Source: Marinibacterium anthonyi
GTDB taxonomy: Bacteria > Pseudomonadota > Alphaproteobacteria > Rhodobacterales > Rhodobacteraceae
NCBI GenBank assembly: GCA_003217735.2
Contig: CP031585.1
Coordinates: forward strand, 1,041,501 to 1,105,500
DNA: 64,000 nucleotides
Direction of reading: 5' to 3'
Under the pieces are notes generated by a model. It ran no database searches. It saw only the letters and a program-made list of their open reading frames with translations, and was not told the DNA's origin. Both the position numbers and the translations under genes were made by a program. Shown here one piece after another: positions 7,922-16,340 of the stretch; positions within the stretch are counted from its first letter, which is position 1; each line of letters starts with the position of its first letter.

Positions 7922-8680
7922 CTACCGCCGCAAAAGAGCGAACCCCGCCGACGCCCCCCATCCCGCCAGCACCGCGACGGCCAGCGACAACAGCCCGTAG
8001 ATCAGCGGTTTCTGGCGCGACAGCGTGTAGATCCAGCGCTCCAGCCCGACCTTGCGCACGTCGATCATCGTCTCGTATTGCGACACGACGGCGCCGCCGC
8101 GGGTCAGGAAGATCCGCGCGACATAGGTCCCTTCGGTCAGGTTCGACGGCATCTTGATCGACGACCGGAACAGCGTCTGCTGATCCAGCGCCACCGCCCC
8201 TTCAAGCCGCTGGTAAAGCCCGTTGCTGGTCCGCAGCCGCACCAGCGCGGTGATGAAACTGTCGGGATCGTCCACGTTGGCCGTTGCGCCCACCGCCCGG
8301 ATCGCCCGGTCGATCGTCACGTTGTGGCGCAGGTTCTCGGTGGCGGACAGGACCTGGTCCAGCGGGCCGGTGCTGGCCACGGCATAGAAACTGGGGGCGC
8401 TGTCGATCGCCACGGCGGCGTTGTTGACCCAGATCCCGGCCACCCGCGCCTTGCGCCGGACCATCACCGGCTCGAACGGGCCGGCCACGGTGATCACCAC
8501 TTGCAGCGGCGGGTCCTCGACAATGGGCACCTCGCGCTTGACCGCGCCAAAGATCAGGATGTCCGAGCCGTTGAAACTGGTGGTGATCGAGACCTTGTCG
8601 CTCGACAATCCCAGCACGACCTGTTCCGCCGCCGCGGGCCCCGCAAGCAGCGCCAGCAGGACAAGCAGGGCGCGGATCAT
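7922..8680 (-). CDS. TIGR02186-family membrane-anchored protein
   Basis: This 252-aa protein has an N-terminal signal peptide (about residues 1-18, cut after AAA), a long periplasmic part rich in beta-type sequence, and one C-terminal membrane segment (about 227-248). It matches the alphaproteobacterial family TIGR02186 (putative transmembrane protein), whose function is unknown. Its start overlaps the stop of the TauE/SafE permease by 4 bp (ATGA), and the pair recurs in this bacterial group, so it is probably an accessory or periplasmic partner of that exporter. The partnership is inferred from the operon. Confidence 0.8.
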   Translation of the reverse strand: MIRALLVLLALLAGPAAAEQVVLGLSSDKVSITTSFNGSDILIFGAVKREVPIVEDPPLQVVITVAGPFEPVMVRRKARVAGIWVNNAAVAIDSAPSFYAVASTGPLDQVLSATENLRHNVTIDRAIRAVGATANVDDPDSFITALVRLRTSNGLYQRLEGAVALDQQTLFRSSIKMPSNLTEGTYVARIFLTRGGAVVSQYETMIDVRKVGLERWIYTLSRQKPLIYGLLSLAVAVLAGWGASAGFALLRR

Positions 8681-9600
8681 CCGCCCAGGACCGGGCTGAG
8701 GGAATAAAGCTCCACCGGTTTCAGCAGCAGGTCCAGCGCCAGTTTGCCGCAGACCGCCAGCACCAGGGTGGCCAGCAGGATGCGCAGCTGTTCCGCCTTC
8801 AGCCGCAGGCCGATCTGGGTGCCGAACTGGGCGCCGATGACACCGCCGATCAGCAGCAGCAGGGCCAGGACCGCGTCCACGGTGTAGTTGGTCGTGGCAT
8901 GCAGCAGCGTGGTGAAGGCGGCGACAAAGATGATCTGGAACAGCGACGTGCCCACGACCACCTTGGTCGGCATGTGCAGCAGGTAGATCATCGCCGGCAC
9001 CATGACGAACCCGCCGCCCACGCCCATGACGGCCGACAGCACACCCACCAGCGCGCCCACAATCAGCGGCGGAATGACCGAGATGTACAGCCCCGAGGTC
9101 CGGAACCGGATCTTGAACGGCATCGCGTAGATCCAGCTTTTGTGACGCCGGGTCGCGGGCTTCTTCGGCCCGACCTTCCGCGCCCGCCGAATCGCCGTCA
9201 GGCTTTCCACGAACATCAGCGCGCCGACGATGCCCAGGAAGAACACGTAGGACAGCTGCACCAGCAGGTCGACCTGGCCCAGGCTTTTCATGTAGTTGAA
9301 GACGATCATGCCCAGGGCCGACCCGATCAGCCCCCCGACCAGCAGCACGCCGCCCATCTTGAAATCGACCGTCTTGCGCCTGAGATGCGCCAGCAGGCCA
9401 GACACCGACGAGGCCACGATCTGGTTGGCCTGGGTCGCCACGGCGACCGCCGGGGGAATGCCGATGAAGAACAGCATCGGCGTTGCCAGGAACCCGCCGC
9501 CCACGCCGAACATGCCGGACAGGACGCCGACAAGACCTCCCAGACCGAGGATCAGGAATGCGTTGACGGAGATTTCGGCGACGGGGAGATAGACTTGCAT
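8677..9600 (-). CDS. TauE/SafE-family anion exporter
   Basis: This 307-aa multi-pass membrane protein has the duplicated glycine-rich repeats of the TauE/SafE family (GGLVGVLSGMFGVGGGFLATP near residue 20 and GVLSAVMGVGGGFVMVP near residue 185). Family members export sulfite, sulfoacetate or related organosulfonates. A charged cytoplasmic loop (about residues 127-150) separates the two halves. No sulfonate-degradation genes lie nearby, so the substrate is open. It is translationally coupled to the TIGR02186 gene downstream. Confidence 0.87.
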   Translation of the reverse strand: MQVYLPVAEISVNAFLILGLGGLVGVLSGMFGVGGGFLATPMLFFIGIPPAVAVATQANQIVASSVSGLLAHLRRKTVDFKMGGVLLVGGLIGSALGMIVFNYMKSLGQVDLLVQLSYVFFLGIVGALMFVESLTAIRRARKVGPKKPATRRHKSWIYAMPFKIRFRTSGLYISVIPPLIVGALVGVLSAVMGVGGGFVMVPAMIYLLHMPTKVVVGTSLFQIIFVAAFTTLLHATTNYTVDAVLALLLLIGGVIGAQFGTQIGLRLKAEQLRILLATLVLAVCGKLALDLLLKPVELYSLSPVLGG

Positions 9601-9683
9601 GATCTCACCCTAGATCGCTCGGGGTCGTTTGGGCAACCGAGGTCGAGAAAGCTGTCCACTCCTCGAACCCCGGGTGCCACATC

Positions 9684-10649
9684 TCAGCGTTCCTTCACGT
9701 AGGGGTCGCCACCCGCGCGGGGCGGGATGGCCTTGCCGACGAAGCCGGCCAGGATCACCACGGTCAGGATGTAGGGCAGGGCGTCCATTACCTGCACCGG
9801 GATCACGATGCCGCCCAGGTTGATGTTCTGGTACCTGAGCGCCACCGCCTGCAGCAGCCCGAACAGCAGGCAGGCCCAAAGGGCATGCCACGGCCGCCAC
9901 TTGGCAAAGATCAGCGCGGCCAGCGCGATATAGCCGCGCCCCGCCGTCATGTCCTTGACGAATCCCGCCTGCAGCGCGGTCGACAGATACGCCCCCGCGA
10001 TCCCGCAAAGCACGCCGCAGATCATCACCGCCGCGAACCGCATGCCCGCGACCGAGACGCCGGCGGTGTCGACGGCGGCCGGGTTTTCCCCCACCGCGCG
10101 CAGGCGCAGGCCGAACCGGGTGCGGAACAGGATCCACCAGGTCAGCGGCACGAAGGCGAAGGCCATGTAGACCAGGATCGAATGGCCCGAGATCAGTTCA
10201 AAGTAAATCGGCCCGATGACCGGCACGTCGGCCAGCGCTTCGGCGAAGGGCAGGGTGATCGGCGTAAATCGCGCGCCCCCGAACAGCGACGGCGTGCGCC
10301 CGCCCTGGCTGAACCAGTCCTGCGCGGCCAGCACCGTGACCCCCTGGGCCAGCATGGTGACGGCCAGCCCGGAAATCAGCTGGTTGCCCCGGAAGGTGAT
10401 CGAGGCCAGCCCGTGCAGCAGGCTTAGCGCCATCGACGCGGCGATGCCCGCCAGCAGGCCCAGCCACACCGACCCGCTGACATAGGCGATCGCGGCCGAC
10501 AGGAAGGCGGCCGCCAGCATCTTGCCTTCCAGCCCGATGTCGAAGACCCCGGCGCGTTCGGAAAACAACCCCGCCAGGCAGGCCAGCAGCAGCGGCGTGG
10601 TCAGGCGAACGGTGGAATCCAACACCTGGATGAGCGTGAGAAAATCCAT
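9684..10649 (-). CDS. BMP-type nucleoside ABC importer, permease 2
   Basis: This 321-aa hydrophobic permease belongs to the BPD_transp_2 family (YufQ/NupQ-like). It is the last gene of a four-gene ABC importer: substrate-binding protein 14343, ATPase 13268, permease 11743, then this one. Its ATG overlaps the stop of the first permease (TGATG). Family systems with this layout take up nucleosides or purine derivatives. No catabolic genes nearby narrow the substrate. Confidence 0.9.
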   Translation of the reverse strand: MDFLTLIQVLDSTVRLTTPLLLACLAGLFSERAGVFDIGLEGKMLAAAFLSAAIAYVSGSVWLGLLAGIAASMALSLLHGLASITFRGNQLISGLAVTMLAQGVTVLAAQDWFSQGGRTPSLFGGARFTPITLPFAEALADVPVIGPIYFELISGHSILVYMAFAFVPLTWWILFRTRFGLRLRAVGENPAAVDTAGVSVAGMRFAAVMICGVLCGIAGAYLSTALQAGFVKDMTAGRGYIALAALIFAKWRPWHALWACLLFGLLQAVALRYQNINLGGIVIPVQVMDALPYILTVVILAGFVGKAIPPRAGGDPYVKER

Positions 10650-11743
10650 CAGGCCCCGCGCCTCCGCATCGACAGGAAGAGCTTTTCAAGCGGCATCCGG
10701 ACCATGTTGTCCAAAGCTCCGGTAAACAGGATCACCAGCGCCTGGATCACCACGATCAGTTCGCGCGGGATGTTGGTCCACAGCGCCAGTTCCGCGCCCC
10801 CCTGGTAGAGGAACCCGAAGAGGATCGCCGCCAGGAACACGCCGAAGGGATGGTTGCGCCCCATCAGCGCGACGGCGATCCCGATGAACCCCGCGCCCTC
10901 GGTGGCGTTCAGCACCAGCCGTTCGGCTTCGCCCATCACGTTGTTGATCGCCATCATCCCGGCCAGCCCGCCCGAGATCAGCATGGTGATCATGATGATG
11001 CGGAACGGCGGGATCCCGGCGTACAGCGCGCCGGTTTCCGAATGGCCATAGGCGCGGATCTCGTACCCCAGCCGGGTGCGCCAGATCAGCACCCAGACCA
11101 GCACGCAGGCCACCAACGCCACCACCAGCGAAAAATTCGCCGGCGCCGATTTCGAGAATTCGATGCCGAAGGGGGTCAGCATCTCGTGCAGGGTGGGCAG
11201 GTGGACGGTGGCGGGAAACCGCGCGGTCGCCGGGTCCATGGCGCCTTGGGGCTTGAGCGTATTGACCAGCATGTAGTTCAGCAGCGCCGAGGCGATGAAG
11301 TTGAACATGATGGTGGTGATCACGATATGGCTGCCGCGCGCCGCCTGCAGGTAGGCCGGGATCGCCGCCCAGGCCGCGCCGAAGATGGCGGCGGCGGCGG
11401 TAGCGACCAGCAGCGCGATCGTCCAGTGCGGAAAGGGGATGTAAAGCAGCACCAGCGCCACGCCCAGCCCGCCCAGCATCGCCTGGCCTTCGCCCCCGAT
11501 GTTGAACAGCCGCGCGTGATAGGCCACCGCCACGGCAAGCCCGGTGAACATGAAGCTGGTCGCGTAATACAGCGTGTAGCCCCAGCCATAGGTCGACCCC
11601 AGCGCGCCGGTGACCATCAGCTTCAGCGCCTCGACCGGGTTCTCCCCGATGGCGACGATGACGATGGCCGACAGGATCGCCGCCAGCAGCAGCGAGATCA
11701 CCGGGATCAGCACCACGTCGGCCCATTTGGGCATCTTGTCCAT
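10649..11743 (-). CDS. BMP-type nucleoside ABC importer, permease 1
   Basis: This 364-aa inner-membrane permease (YufP/NupP-like, BPD_transp_2 family) has about ten hydrophobic segments. I chose ATG 11743 (MDKMPKWADV), which follows the ATPase stop at 11745 and a GGGGAGG site; an ATG at 11767 would overlap the ATPase and has no ribosome site. It pairs with permease 2 to form the membrane channel. Confidence 0.9.
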   Translation of the reverse strand: MDKMPKWADVVLIPVISLLLAAILSAIVIVAIGENPVEALKLMVTGALGSTYGWGYTLYYATSFMFTGLAVAVAYHARLFNIGGEGQAMLGGLGVALVLLYIPFPHWTIALLVATAAAAIFGAAWAAIPAYLQAARGSHIVITTIMFNFIASALLNYMLVNTLKPQGAMDPATARFPATVHLPTLHEMLTPFGIEFSKSAPANFSLVVALVACVLVWVLIWRTRLGYEIRAYGHSETGALYAGIPPFRIIMITMLISGGLAGMMAINNVMGEAERLVLNATEGAGFIGIAVALMGRNHPFGVFLAAILFGFLYQGGAELALWTNIPRELIVVIQALVILFTGALDNMVRMPLEKLFLSMRRRGA

Positions 11744-11744
11744 G

Positions 11745-13268
11745 TCAGGCGGCCTCCCCGGATACACCGGCCATCAGCAGGCCCAGTTCTTTCTCGTCGG
11801 TCTGGTCGGGCAGGCGTTCGCCCATCACGTGACCATCGAACATGACCGCGATCCGGTCCGAGAGCGAGAAGATCTCCTCGAGTTCGACCGAGACCAGCAG
11901 CACCGCCTTGCCCGCGTCGCGCAGCGCGACGATCTGCTTGTGGATGAATTCGATGGCGCCGATGTCGACGCCCCGCGTCGGCTGGCCCACCAGCAGCAGG
12001 TCCGGGTTCCGCTCGATCTCGCGCGCGACGACGATCTTCTGCTGGTTCCCGCCCGAAAAATTCTTGGCCGCCAGCCAGGCATTGGGCGGGCGGATGTCGA
12101 ATTTCTGAATCTTGGCCTCGGTATCCTTCTGCAGGGCCGCGTTGTCCATCAGCGGACCCTTGGAATAGATCGGATCGTGGTGATAGCCGAAGGCCACGTT
12201 TTCCCAGGCGTGGAAATCCATGATCAGGCCTTCGCGCTGCCGGTCCTCGGGGACGTGGGCGATGCCAATGTCACGGATGGCCCGGCCGTTGGCGCCGATC
12301 AGCTCCAGCGGCTTGCCGTTCAACAGGACCTCTCCGGTGCCCGCGCGCATGCCGCCCAGCACTTCCAGCAGCTCGGACTGGCCATTGCCGGCAACCCCGG
12401 CGATGCCCAGGATCTCGCCCGCGCGCACCGTCAGGTCGATGCCCTTGACCCGTTCGACGCCCTTTTCGTCGGTGACCCGCAGGCCCTTGATTTCCAGCAC
12501 CTTGGCCCCGGGTCGCGCCGGCGCCTTGTCGACGCGCAGCAGCACCTTGCGGCCAACCATCAGCTCGGCCAGCTCCTCGGGGTTGGTTTGTGATGTCTTG
12601 CGGGTCGCCACCATTTCGCCGCGGCGCATGACGGACACTGTATCGGTCGCCTCCATGATCTCTCGCAGCTTGTGGGTGATGAGGATGATCGTCTTGCCCT
12701 CGTCCTTCAGGCGGTGAAGGATCCGGAACAGCTGGTCGGCCTCGGCCGGGGTCAGCACGCCGGTGGGCTCGTCCAGGATCAGGATCTGCGCCTCGCGGTA
12801 GAGCGCCTTGAGGATCTCGACCCGTTGCTGCATGCCGACGCCGATGTCCTCGACGATGGCGTCGGGGTCGACGTTCAGACCGTATTCCTGCGCCAGTCCC
12901 AGCAGCGCCTTGCGGGCGCGCGCCAGCGACGGTTTCAAAAGCCCGCTGTCCTCGGCGCCCAGGATGACGTTTTCCAGGACGGTGAAATTCTCGACCAGCT
13001 TGAAATGCTGGAAGACCATGCCGATGCCGGCGGCGATGGCGGCCTGGCTGTCGGTGATCAGCGTCTCGCGCCCGTTGATGCGGATGTCGCCGCTGTCGGC
13101 CTTGTAGAACCCGTATAGGATCGACATCAGCGTCGATTTCCCGGCCCCGTTTTCGCCGATGATGCCGTGGATCGTGCCCGGCATGACGCGGATGGATATG
13201 TCCTTGTTGGCCTGCACAGGGCCGAAGGCCTTGGAGATGCCTATGAGTTCGATGGCGGGGGCTGTCAC
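11745..13268 (-). CDS. BMP-type nucleoside ABC importer, ATPase (two NBDs)
   Basis: This 507-aa protein has two tandem ABC nucleotide-binding domains, like YufO and sugar-type importers. The first domain has Walker A GENGAGKST (about residue 39) and Walker B ILILDEPTGVLTP. The second has the usual degenerate Walker A (GVAGNGQSE), signature FSGGNQQK and Walker B LLLVGQPTRGVD. It energises import by the two permeases downstream. A strong hairpin separates it from the binding-protein gene upstream. Confidence 0.93.
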   Translation of the reverse strand: MTAPAIELIGISKAFGPVQANKDISIRVMPGTIHGIIGENGAGKSTLMSILYGFYKADSGDIRINGRETLITDSQAAIAAGIGMVFQHFKLVENFTVLENVILGAEDSGLLKPSLARARKALLGLAQEYGLNVDPDAIVEDIGVGMQQRVEILKALYREAQILILDEPTGVLTPAEADQLFRILHRLKDEGKTIILITHKLREIMEATDTVSVMRRGEMVATRKTSQTNPEELAELMVGRKVLLRVDKAPARPGAKVLEIKGLRVTDEKGVERVKGIDLTVRAGEILGIAGVAGNGQSELLEVLGGMRAGTGEVLLNGKPLELIGANGRAIRDIGIAHVPEDRQREGLIMDFHAWENVAFGYHHDPIYSKGPLMDNAALQKDTEAKIQKFDIRPPNAWLAAKNFSGGNQQKIVVAREIERNPDLLLVGQPTRGVDIGAIEFIHKQIVALRDAGKAVLLVSVELEEIFSLSDRIAVMFDGHVMGERLPDQTDEKELGLLMAGVSGEAA

Positions 13269-13287
13269 GCGGGCACTCCTGCAGTCT

Positions 13288-13324
13288 GGCTGCGGCCATC
13301 CTTTACGCCAGGATGGCCGCAGCC
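13288..13324 (-). terminator. hairpin between binding-protein and ATPase genes
   Basis: A perfect 15-bp stem (AGGATGGCCGCAGCC and its complement) with a 7-base loop lies 20 bp after the stop of the BMP binding-protein gene, inside the operon. There is no U-tract on either side. Such hairpins usually stabilise the upstream mRNA or act as partial terminators, giving more binding protein than permease and ATPase. Confidence 0.75.
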
Positions 13325-13344
13325 GTCAGTTCACTACGATCGTA

Positions 13345-14343
13345 TCAGAACGACAGCGCCGGGCAGCTGTCGTCGCTGGTGTAGTCGTGGACGGTGATGT
13401 CGCCGGCGATGATGTCGGCCTTGGCCTTCTCGACGGCGGTCTTCATCTCGGGGGTGATCAGTTCCGCGTTGTATTCGTCCATCGCGTAGCCGACGCCGTT
13501 GTCGGCCAGGCCCAGGATCTCGACCTTGCCGCCTTCCAGGTCGTCTCCGGCCTTCATCGCTTCGTAGACCGCCACGTCGACGCGCTTGAGCATCGAGGTC
13601 AGGACCTTGCCGGGGTGCAGGTAGTTCTGGTTGCTGTCCACGCCGATCGACAGGATGCCTTCGTCGGCCGCAGTCTGCAGAACGCCCACGCCGGTGCCGC
13701 CGGCGGCCGCATAGATCACGTCCGCGCCCTGGCTGATCTGCGCCTTGGTCAGTTCCGACCCCTTGACCGGGTCGTTCCAGGCCGACGGGGTGGTGCCGGT
13801 CATGTTGGCGATGATCTTGGCTTCGGGGTTGGCCGCCTTGACGCCCTGGGCATAGCCGCAGGCGAACTTGCGGATCAGCGGAACGTCCATGCCGCCGATG
13901 AAGCCGACGGTGTTCGACTTGGTGGCCATCGCCGCCAGGACGCCGACCAGGTAGGACCCTTCATGTTCGGTGAAGCCGATGGTCAGCACGTTGGGCGCGT
14001 CCACGTAGCCGTCGATGGTCACGAAGGTGGTGTCGGGGTAATCCGGTGCGACCTCGGCCAGGGGGGCCGACATGGCGAAGCCGGTGGTGATCACCGGGTT
14101 GGCACCGGATTCGGCAAAGCGGCGCAGCGCCTGTTCCCGCTGGGCTTCGGACTGCAGCTCGATCTCGAGGAACTTGCCGTTGAATTCGTCGGCCCACCGC
14201 TTGGCGCCGTTGAAGGCGGCTTCGTTGAACGACTTGTCGAACTTGCCGCCCAGGTCGAAGATCACGGCCGGGTCGGCCAGGGCCGCGCCGGTGCCGAGCA
14301 CGACGGCAGCGGCCGCGCCAAGTAGTTTCGTCATCACGGTCAT
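13345..14343 (-). CDS. BMP-family substrate-binding protein of nucleoside ABC importer
   Basis: This 332-aa periplasmic protein has an N-terminal signal peptide (about residues 1-23, cut after ALA) and the BMP/PnrA fold that binds nucleosides or related ligands. The mature protein starts DPAVIFDLGGKFDKSFNEAA, typical of the family. It is the first gene of the importer operon; GGGAG sits nine bases before ATG 14343. The 150-bp region upstream holds small dyads such as ATCTG-AC-CAGAT but no regulator site I recognise. Confidence 0.93.
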   Translation of the reverse strand: MTVMTKLLGAAAAVVLGTGAALADPAVIFDLGGKFDKSFNEAAFNGAKRWADEFNGKFLEIELQSEAQREQALRRFAESGANPVITTGFAMSAPLAEVAPDYPDTTFVTIDGYVDAPNVLTIGFTEHEGSYLVGVLAAMATKSNTVGFIGGMDVPLIRKFACGYAQGVKAANPEAKIIANMTGTTPSAWNDPVKGSELTKAQISQGADVIYAAAGGTGVGVLQTAADEGILSIGVDSNQNYLHPGKVLTSMLKRVDVAVYEAMKAGDDLEGGKVEILGLADNGVGYAMDEYNAELITPEMKTAVEKAKADIIAGDITVHDYTSDDSCPALSF

Positions 14344-14493
14344 ATCGGTTAACTCCCGGTTGGTTCGTCTATTGGGGCGCGTGGACTGGCCCGGCCCATC
14401 TGGTCAGATCGGGTTTGATCAGGCCAATTAAGTGCAGTGCCGTCGCAGGCGGTCAACCGCTTTTTGCCGCTGCAGCAGTGCTTTCCCCCGCGT

Positions 14494-14922
14494 CTACGCA
14501 GGGATTTCCCGTGACATGATCAGCGCGTCGGCAGCCATGCCATCGGGCCGCGCGTAGTAGCGCCTGCGCCGGCCCGCTTCCGTGTAACCGCAAGCGTCGT
14601 AAAGACTTCGCGCGCCGGGGTTGTCCTCGGCCACTTCCAGAAAGGCGCGCGTGGCGCCTAGGGCGGCGGCATCGGCCTGCCAGCGCGCCATCAGGGCGCG
14701 GGCAAGGCCCCGGCGGCGGTGTTCGGGATGGGTGGCGATGGTCAGCAATTCGGCTTCGTCCAGCACCACGCGGACCAGCGCGAAGGCGCGGGTGTCGCCG
14801 GTGGCGAAGGTGCCGGGCAGGGACAGCAGGTCGCGGAATTCACCCTCGGACCAGGGGCGCGACTGGGTGAAGGCTGCCAGGTGCAGGGCCGCCATGTCCG
14901 CCGGGGTCAGGGGGAGTGTCAA
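14494..14922 (-). CDS. rimI: ribosomal-protein alanine N-acetyltransferase RimI-like
   Basis: This 142-aa GNAT acetyltransferase has the acetyl-CoA loop HPEHRRRGLARALM and the C-terminal LYDACGYTEAGRRRRYY region seen in RimI. RimI acetylates the N-terminal alanine of ribosomal protein S18. It overlaps tsaB by 4 bp (ATGA), and the tsaB-rimI order is very common in bacteria, which supports the name over a generic GNAT call. Confidence 0.87.
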   Translation of the reverse strand: MTLPLTPADMAALHLAAFTQSRPWSEGEFRDLLSLPGTFATGDTRAFALVRVVLDEAELLTIATHPEHRRRGLARALMARWQADAAALGATRAFLEVAEDNPGARSLYDACGYTEAGRRRRYYARPDGMAADALIMSREIPA

Positions 14923-15632
14923 TCCAGCAGGACCGGCGGCCGCTCGCGCGAAGGCGCGGCGTCGGCCGGGCGGATGTAAAGCGGCGCGGGGCGCGGAGTG
15001 GCGGGATCGGCATAGCGACGGGCGGCGATGCGGGCGATGCCCTGGACCAGCGAATGCGCGGGGCGTTGAAGGGGCAGATCGAAGGCCATCAGGGGCATGT
15101 CCGGGGCGAACCGCCCGGCCAGCTGTTCCCAGCCGGTGCTGTCACCGTCCGAATGGATCATCTGCGGGTCCTGTGGGCCGCCGGTGTCGAAGACCTGGTA
15201 ATAAGCGCCCCCGCGCGATGCGCTGACGGCCGCGACCATGGGGCGGGGGGCGTCAAGTGCCACGGCTTCAAGCGTGCTGACGCCCACGGCCGGGATGCCC
15301 AGCCCCAGGGCCAGGCCCCGCGCGGCAGAGACGGAGATGCGGATGCCGGTGAAATTGCCGGGCCCGGTGCCCACGCCGATCGCGTCGAGGTCGGACAAGG
15401 CAAGACCCGCGCGCGCCAGCATTTCTTCCAGCGCCGGGATCAGCCGTTCGGCCTGGCCCCGCGACATGGATTCTGACGTCTGGTCAACCACTTCGCCGCC
15501 CGACACAAGGCAGGCGGCGACATGCGGTCCGGAGGTGTCGAAGGCCAGCAAGGTCGGCCCCGAGGAAGACACGTCAGACGAGGACACGTCAGACGAGGAC
15601 ACGTCAGACGAGGACACGTCAGACGAGGACAC
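14919..15632 (-). CDS. tsaB: tRNA threonylcarbamoyladenosine protein TsaB
   Basis: TsaB is the partner of TsaD in making the t6A modification of ANN-decoding tRNAs. The core begins TLLAFDTSGPHVAACLVSGG and contains GTGPGNFTGIRI, as expected. The 5' end lies in five 15-bp direct repeats, each holding an in-frame GTG, so translation could start at 15632, 15617, 15602, 15587 or 15572. The last gives a normal 217-aa protein, and the longest gives 237 aa with a Ser/Asp/Val repeat at its N terminus. None has a clear Shine-Dalgarno sequence, so coupling to nfuA termination is likely. Confidence 0.9.
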   Translation of the reverse strand: MSSSDVSSSDVSSSDVSSSDVSSSGPTLLAFDTSGPHVAACLVSGGEVVDQTSESMSRGQAERLIPALEEMLARAGLALSDLDAIGVGTGPGNFTGIRISVSAARGLALGLGIPAVGVSTLEAVALDAPRPMVAAVSASRGGAYYQVFDTGGPQDPQMIHSDGDSTGWEQLAGRFAPDMPLMAFDLPLQRPAHSLVQGIARIAARRYADPATPRPAPLYIRPADAAPSRERPPVLLD

Positions 15633-15645
15633 GTCAGACGAGGAC
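15571..15645. repeat. five 15-bp direct repeats across the nfuA stop / tsaB start
   Basis: The unit ACGTCAGACGAGGAC occurs five times without change. On the minus strand each unit carries TGA in the nfuA frame and GTG in the tsaB frame (TGACGTG). The true nfuA stop is in the first unit transcribed (15634-15636), so the repeats add four backup stops and four extra start codons. The 15-bp length keeps both frames. Copy number is likely to vary between strains. Confidence 0.95.
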
Positions 15646-16200
15646 AGGGCGAACCTCGGTCACTTCGGGAATGTAGTGACGCAGCAGGTTCTCGATCCCC
15701 ATCTTCAGGGTCAGCGTGGACGAGGGGCAGCCGGCGCAGGCGCCCTGCATGTGCAGATAGACCACGCCCCGGTCGAAACCGTGGAACGTGATGTCGCCGC
15801 CGTCCTGGGCGACTGCGGGGCGCACGCGGCTGTCCAGCAGTTCCTTGATCTGGCCGACAATCTCTGAATCCTCGCCCGCGTCATGGTCGGAATGGCCCGA
15901 GGCCATGTCCTGGGCGCCGTCCATGACCGGCTGGCCGGATTGGTAATGTTCCATCACCGCGCCAAGGATGGCGGGCTTGATGTGGTCCCAGTCGACCGCG
16001 TCGGCCTTGGTTACGGTCACGAAGTCACTGCCGAAGAACACGCCGGTCACGCCGTCGACACCGAAGATGCGGGCGGCAAGCGGGGATTTGGTGGCGGCTT
16101 CGGCCGAAGGGAAGTCGGCGGTGCCCGCGTCCAGAACGCTCTGGCCGGGCAGGAATTTCAGCGTGGCGGGATTCGGGGTCGATTCCGTCTGGATGAACAT
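15634..16200 (-). CDS. nfuA: NfuA-type iron-sulfur cluster carrier
   Basis: This 188-aa protein has an N-terminal Nfu_N scaffold domain (residues 1-87, MFIQTESTPNPATLKFLPG) and a C-terminal NifU-like domain with the cluster-binding C155-x2-C158 motif (GACAGCPSST). Such proteins carry and deliver 4Fe-4S clusters to client enzymes. A minus-strand promoter (TTGACT, 17 bp, CATATC) and an ICE-like iron box lie just upstream, suggesting iron control. It is followed directly by tsaB across the 15-bp repeats. Confidence 0.93.
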   Translation of the reverse strand: MFIQTESTPNPATLKFLPGQSVLDAGTADFPSAEAATKSPLAARIFGVDGVTGVFFGSDFVTVTKADAVDWDHIKPAILGAVMEHYQSGQPVMDGAQDMASGHSDHDAGEDSEIVGQIKELLDSRVRPAVAQDGGDITFHGFDRGVVYLHMQGACAGCPSSTLTLKMGIENLLRHYIPEVTEVRPVLV

Positions 16201-16226
16201 GGGGGCGCCTCCGTTTGCACCTGATG

Positions 16227-16255
16227 GATATGCGGGCCAACGGCCCTCAAGTCAA
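16227..16255 (-). promoter_or_regulatory. nfuA promoter
   Basis: On the minus strand, -35 TTGACT (16255-16250) and -10 CATATC (16232-16227) are separated by 17 bp, and the nfuA ATG lies 26 bp further. This is a good sigma-70-type promoter with a short leader. Confidence 0.6.
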
Positions 16256-16257
16256 GA

Positions 16258-16274
16258 TTTAGAACCATTATAAA
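16258..16274. promoter_or_regulatory. ICE-like (Irr) box upstream of nfuA
   Basis: TTTAGAACCATTATAAA matches the alphaproteobacterial iron control element TTTAGAA-N3-TTCTAAA at 13 of the 14 fixed positions. It abuts the upstream side of the nfuA -35 box. It overlaps a second dyad, GAACCA-N8-TGGTTC (16262-16281). Irr control of iron-sulfur assembly genes is established in the class; for this gene it is inferred. Confidence 0.5.
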
Positions 16275-16340
16275 CTGGTTCGGGGCCAAGCGCATCCCCC
16301 CAAAGTCGATGCCCCCGGGGGGCCTGACGCGGCCCGGGCG

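Noticed and set aside
9601-9683. tRNA-like sequence (GGGTTCGAG on the minus strand)
   Set aside because: No cloverleaf can be formed around it; the acceptor and anticodon arms are missing.
14344-14493. Purine riboswitch before the BMP importer
   Set aside because: I looked for the conserved three-way-junction core and did not see it; only short dyads are present.
15571-15645. CRISPR array
   Set aside because: The units are 15 bp with no spacers and no cas genes; they are direct tandem repeats.
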